From Bin5 sp965218625 (GTDB lineage: Bacteria > Chloroflexota > Anaerolineae > Caldilineales > Caldilineaceae), in contig CBDCLG010000023.1 in assembly GCA_965218625.1 (NCBI GenBank), positions 62,001 to 126,000 of the forward strand: a stretch of DNA of 64,000 bases, read 5' to 3'. The position numbers and the translations under genes are program-made. The notes below the pieces were generated by a model, which was not told the origin of the DNA, did no database searches, and was given only the letters and a program-made list of their open reading frames with translations. How positions within the stretch are numbered: the stretch's first letter is position 1; every line of letters starts with the position of its first letter. Positions 60,973-64,000 of the stretch are shown here, piece by piece.

Positions 60973-61433
60973 CAATACAATATGGATTGGCCCAGTGGCT
61001 GAATCGGGGCAGCGAAAAAGAAATCAGACTGGTCAACTGGAGTAGCGAACTTCGACCGGCCGTCAGTCCCGGGAAATCTTTTTTCCTACGCCCAACGACG
61101 CCCAAACGCGCCTGCCGGCGCCGCCACCAGCGAATGGCCGCCTGAGTGACAAAAATTTCTCACGCGCTCAAACGCGCCCAAATACGCTCAATGACGGCCT
61201 CCCGGCGCATTGACCTGCAAATGTCGGCCAGACTCGGAAAAGTGAGATTCTGTACGGCAATATATGACAAACAAAGCAAGAAGTGTGGGAGACTTGAGCG
61301 TAAAGGGAATCATGAACGGCGCGGAGCCGCCACGACTTCCTCACCTCCGCCGGCTCGCTCGCGAACGGCCCCAAATCGGAGCAAAGTCGAGATTTCGCCA
61401 CAGATTCGAGACTAAGCCGCCGGGATTCCCGTC
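60973..61433. other. Gene-free region after the methyltransferase-HNH gene
   Basis: About 460 bases with no credible gene. Short CGCCCAAACGCGC-type motifs recur at about 61090-61190; the tract may be decayed mobile DNA. Frames within it have no ribosome binding sites. Confidence 0.45.
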
Positions 61434-61462
61434 TTGACACTGCGCGCCGCTCGATCTAAAAT
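61434..61462 (+). promoter_or_regulatory. Strong sigma-70-type promoter of the PhyH 3 cassette
   Basis: A perfect TTGACA (61434-61439), a 17-base spacer and TAAAAT (61457-61462, five of six). The predicted start near 61470 gives a 5' leader of about 44 bases. Confidence 0.7.
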
Positions 61463-61513
61463 TCTGTCCGACCGTTGCTGCCTTACACACGCCACGTACC
61501 AAGGGTGAACGCC

Positions 61514-62323
61514 ATGCTGAACGAAAAGCAACTCGACCATTTCGAAACATTCGGCTTTGTCGTCCTGCGCCGCGTCTTCGGCGCCGACGAGCTCGCCACC
61601 ATCGAAGCCGAGTATGAAGACGGCCTCAACGCCGCCTACGCCCACCTCCCCTTCGACGGAAGCAAGCGCCACTGGACCAATACACTGGGGCCGCAAACAC
61701 CCTACATGGCCAGCATGCTGGAGGACGCGCGCTTCCTGGCGACCGCGCAACAGCTCTTCGGCGAGGACGTGATCGGCATAGGCGCCGATGCCAACCGCTA
61801 TGTCGGCCACACCTACTGGCACCCCGACCACTACACCGATCCCACCAAGGACCCCTACGGCATCAAGTTCGCCTACTATCTCGATCCCGTCGGCGCTAAG
61901 AGCGGCGCGCTGCGCGTCGTCCCCGGCTCGCACAGGGAGCCGTTCCATTCCGCGGTCGGCGCCACGATCAAGAGCGCCGGGCTCGACATCCCCGACGTGC
62001 CGTCCTTCGTGTGCGAGAGCCTGCCCGGCGACGTGGTCGCATTCGATCTGCGGCTGTGGCACGCCAGCTGGGGCGGATCGGACGGTCGTAGAATGTGCAC
62101 CTTTGTCTACTACAACAATCCCAAGGGCAAGGCGGAGGTGGACGCCGCCCGCACCCGCGCCGCCAACTCGGTCAAGGCCACCGCACAGTACGACCGCCCC
62201 GACGACCCTCTTTATCCCACGCATTGGCTCGAAAACCGCGGCGGCAGCCCGCTGCGCCAGCAGTGGATCGAGCGGCTGGGCGAGCTCGGCTACTTCGACA
62301 AGCCGGCCGAGGCGGCCGACTGA
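61514..62323 (+). CDS. Phytanoyl-CoA dioxygenase-family protein 3
   Basis: From the ATG at 61514 (AAGGGTG upstream) the product has 269 residues. The iron ligands are His and Asp in YWHPDHYTD and the His in LRLWHASWGGSDGRRM. Shared blocks with PhyH 2 include DGSKRHW, SMLEDARFLATAQQLFG, IKFAYYLDPVGAKSGALRVV and MCTFVYYNNPKG, showing a recent-looking duplication or a shared substrate class. It leads a cassette with two SDR genes. The expected reaction is 2-oxoglutarate-dependent hydroxylation of an unknown compound. Confidence 0.88.
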   Translation: MLNEKQLDHFETFGFVVLRRVFGADELATIEAEYEDGLNAAYAHLPFDGSKRHWTNTLGPQTPYMASMLEDARFLATAQQLFGEDVIGIGADANRYVGHTYWHPDHYTDPTKDPYGIKFAYYLDPVGAKSGALRVVPGSHREPFHSAVGATIKSAGLDIPDVPSFVCESLPGDVVAFDLRLWHASWGGSDGRRMCTFVYYNNPKGKAEVDAARTRAANSVKATAQYDRPDDPLYPTHWLENRGGSPLRQQWIERLGELGYFDKPAEAAD

Positions 62324-62377
62324 TAGAACGCGCGCCCGCACCGGACTCGAAATCCCCACACGGAAGGAAGACCTGTT

Positions 62378-63133
62378 GTGAATAGCCTGGACGGCAAAAC
62401 TGCCTTCGTGACAGGCGGCGCCTCCGGCATCGGCCAGGCGACGGCGCTGGCCTTTGCCGAACGCGGCGCCCGCGTGCTGGTGGCCGACGTTGACGCAAAG
62501 GGCGCGCAGGAGACGCTCCGGTTGATCGGGCTGGCAGGAGGAGAGGCGGAGTTCGTTTCGTGCGACGTCGGCGACGCATCCTCGGTCGAAGCGGCGGTCA
62601 ATCGCTGCGTCGAACTCTACGGACGGCTGGACTGCGCCTTCAACAACGCCGGCGTGCTGGGCGTCATGTCGCTGACTGCCGATTGCCCCGAGGAGAACTT
62701 CGACCGCATCATGCGCGTCAATCTGAAGGGCGTCTGGCTCTCGATGAAATACGAGATACCCCAGATGCTGCACCAGGGCGGCGGTGTCATCGTCAACACC
62801 GCCTCCAACGCCGGCATGACCGGAACGCCCGAGCTCGGCGTCTACAGCGCCACCAAGGGCGGCGTCGTGCAGCTGACGCGTTCGGCCGCGCTCGAGTACG
62901 CCCGCAAGAATATCCGCATCAACTGCGTCTGCCCCGGCCTGATCTCAACGCCCATGGTCGCGCAGCAGGCGATCGACTACCCGGAAGCGGTCGCCAACTT
63001 CACCGAGCTGGAGCCGATCGGGCGCTTGGGCCGCCCGGAGGAGATCGCCGAGGCCGTCGTCTGGCTCTCTTCCGACGCCGCCTCCTTCGTCACCGGCCAT
63101 CCCATGGCCGTTGACGGCGGCATTCTGGCCTAG
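62378..63133 (+). CDS. Short-chain dehydrogenase/reductase A of the PhyH 3 cassette
   Basis: The GTG start has AAGGAAG upstream. The 251-residue protein has FVTGGASGIGQATALAFAER, the Asp in VLVADVDAKG (NAD preference), NNAGVLG, the Ser in NTASNAG, YSATKGG (Tyr, Lys) and VTGHPMAVDGG. It is a classical SDR, probably oxidising a hydroxylated intermediate. It is 54 bases downstream of PhyH 3 and 32 bases upstream of a second SDR of similar sequence. Confidence 0.93.
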   Translation: MNSLDGKTAFVTGGASGIGQATALAFAERGARVLVADVDAKGAQETLRLIGLAGGEAEFVSCDVGDASSVEAAVNRCVELYGRLDCAFNNAGVLGVMSLTADCPEENFDRIMRVNLKGVWLSMKYEIPQMLHQGGGVIVNTASNAGMTGTPELGVYSATKGGVVQLTRSAALEYARKNIRINCVCPGLISTPMVAQQAIDYPEAVANFTELEPIGRLGRPEEIAEAVVWLSSDAASFVTGHPMAVDGGILA

Positions 63134-63165
63134 CGCGGCGAATGGGCCTCCAGGAAAGCCCAGAA

Positions 63166-63933
63166 ATGAACGATCTGACAGGAATTGCCGATAAGGTCGC
63201 GCTCGTTACGGGCGCCGCCTCCGGCATCGGCCGCGCCACCGCCCTGGCCTTCGCCCAGGCTCGCGCGAAAGTGGTCGCCGCCGACGTAAACAGCGAGGGC
63301 GGCACTGAGACCGTTCGCCTCATCCGCGACAACGGCGGCGACGCCATTTACGCGCAGGCGGATGTCTCCGAAGCCGGCGACGTCGCCCATTTGGTCAGGC
63401 AGACGCTCTCCGCCTTCGGAAGCATCGACTTGGCCCACAACAACGCCGGCATCGACCCGCCCAACGCCTCGCTCACAGAGATCAATGAGGGGGACTGGGA
63501 CCGGGTCATCGACATCAACCTCAAGGGCGTCTGGCTCTGCATGAAGCACCAGATACCGGCCATGCTCGAACAGGGCGGCGGCTCCATCGTCAACACCGCC
63601 TCCACCGTCGGGATTCTGGCGCAGCCCGACATGGCCGCCTACGTGGCCAGCAAGCACGGCGTCATCGGGCTGACCAGGGCTGCCGCGGTCGAGTACGTCG
63701 GCGCCAACATCCGCGTCAACGCCGTCTGTCCCGCGGTCGCCGCAACGCCGATGTTCGACCGCTTTGCAAAGCGCGACGCCGCGGCGGCCGCAACGCTCGC
63801 CGATTCGCTGCCGATGAAGCGCCTGCTCGAACCGCACGAGGTCGCCGCTGCCGTGCTCTGGCTCAGCTCCGAGAACGCCTCTTATCTCAACGGCCATGCC
63901 CTCGTCCTTGATGGCGGCCTCAGCATTCAATAG
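63166..63933 (+). CDS. Short-chain dehydrogenase/reductase B of the PhyH 3 cassette
   Basis: From the ATG at 63166 (AGGAAAG upstream; the ATG at 63142 has no site) the product has 255 residues: ALVTGAASGIGRATALAFAQ, VVAADVNSEGG, NNAGIDPP, NTASTVG, YVASKHG and LNGHALVLDGG. It is a close relative of SDR A and probably NAD-dependent. The pair may act on successive or alternative products of the neighbouring oxygenase. Confidence 0.93.
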   Translation: MNDLTGIADKVALVTGAASGIGRATALAFAQARAKVVAADVNSEGGTETVRLIRDNGGDAIYAQADVSEAGDVAHLVRQTLSAFGSIDLAHNNAGIDPPNASLTEINEGDWDRVIDINLKGVWLCMKHQIPAMLEQGGGSIVNTASTVGILAQPDMAAYVASKHGVIGLTRAAAVEYVGANIRVNAVCPAVAATPMFDRFAKRDAAAAATLADSLPMKRLLEPHEVAAAVLWLSSENASYLNGHALVLDGGLSIQ

Positions 63934-63975
63934 GGAGGTCCCGGAGTAGCGGTCTGCCGCCCTCCGCCACCAGCC

Positions 63976-64000
63976 ATGATCAACATCAAACAGATCGGCC
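63976..64000 (+). CDS. Possible start of the next gene, cut by the window end
   Basis: An ATG at 63976 opens a frame (MINIKQIG) that runs off the window 42 bases after SDR B. The only SD-like sequence (GGGAGG) is about 35 bases upstream, so the start is doubtful. Confidence 0.2.

Noticed and set aside
61090..61195. Recurring CGCCCAAACGCGC-like motifs considered as a CRISPR or tandem repeat
   Set aside because: Units differ in length and spacing and there are too few; no cas gene is in the window.

Overview
The window is about 64 kb of dense, GC-rich bacterial chromosome. The gene mix (LysK-type M20 hydrolase, PAC2 protein, RIO-type kinase, NHL/Yip1 membrane protein, DUF5696-type protein, many sugar ABC permeases and three phytanoyl-CoA dioxygenase genes) fits a free-living or host-associated Chloroflexota bacterium of the Anaerolineae/Caldilineae kind. 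That placement is inferred from gene content; there is no rRNA or other phylogenetic anchor in the window. I found no rRNA, tRNA, CRISPR array, prophage or complete insertion sequence.

Layout. 0-20.6 kb is mostly housekeeping: a nucleotidyltransferase-like protein, a PHP metallohydrolase, trmI, a lipoprotein, a SIS isomerase, an acyl-CoA dehydrogenase, an EF-G paralogue, a low-GC DUF4268-type putative nuclease, a processive glycosyltransferase, polA, argS, and serA coupled to an SH3-domain protein. 20.6-31.8 kb carries lysK-like, PAC2, methyltransferase and pyrK genes, a DUF58/transglutaminase pair, a RIO kinase and a short ORF with a near-perfect ribosome binding site. 31.4-40.2 kb is a mixed metabolic region: VOC, cupin, SDR, PhyH, an orphan solute-binding lipoprotein, a homocysteine methyltransferase-family protein, an M20 peptidase, a methyltransferase and a beta-propeller.

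40.35-57.3 kb is the most striking region: a co-directional run of twelve minus-strand genes ending in a strong terminator. In transcription order it encodes a PhyH oxygenase, a Tat-exported solute-binding lipoprotein, an NHL/Yip1 membrane protein, a DUF5696-like putative glycosidase, permease pair 1, a 982-residue solute-binding protein with an extra N-terminal half, permease pair 2, a cytochrome P450, a Gfo/Idh/MocA dehydrogenase and an HpaI-type aldolase. No ABC ATPase is present. I read it as an uptake and breakdown system for a modified carbohydrate; the substrate is unknown.

57.6-64 kb holds an MFS transporter, a low-GC DNA methyltransferase fused to an HNH nuclease domain, and a PhyH-SDR-SDR cassette behind a strong promoter. 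Three copies of an unclassified element of about 230 bp with terminal inverted repeats (near 7.7, 23.8 and 59.0 kb) look like a MITE-type non-autonomous mobile element.
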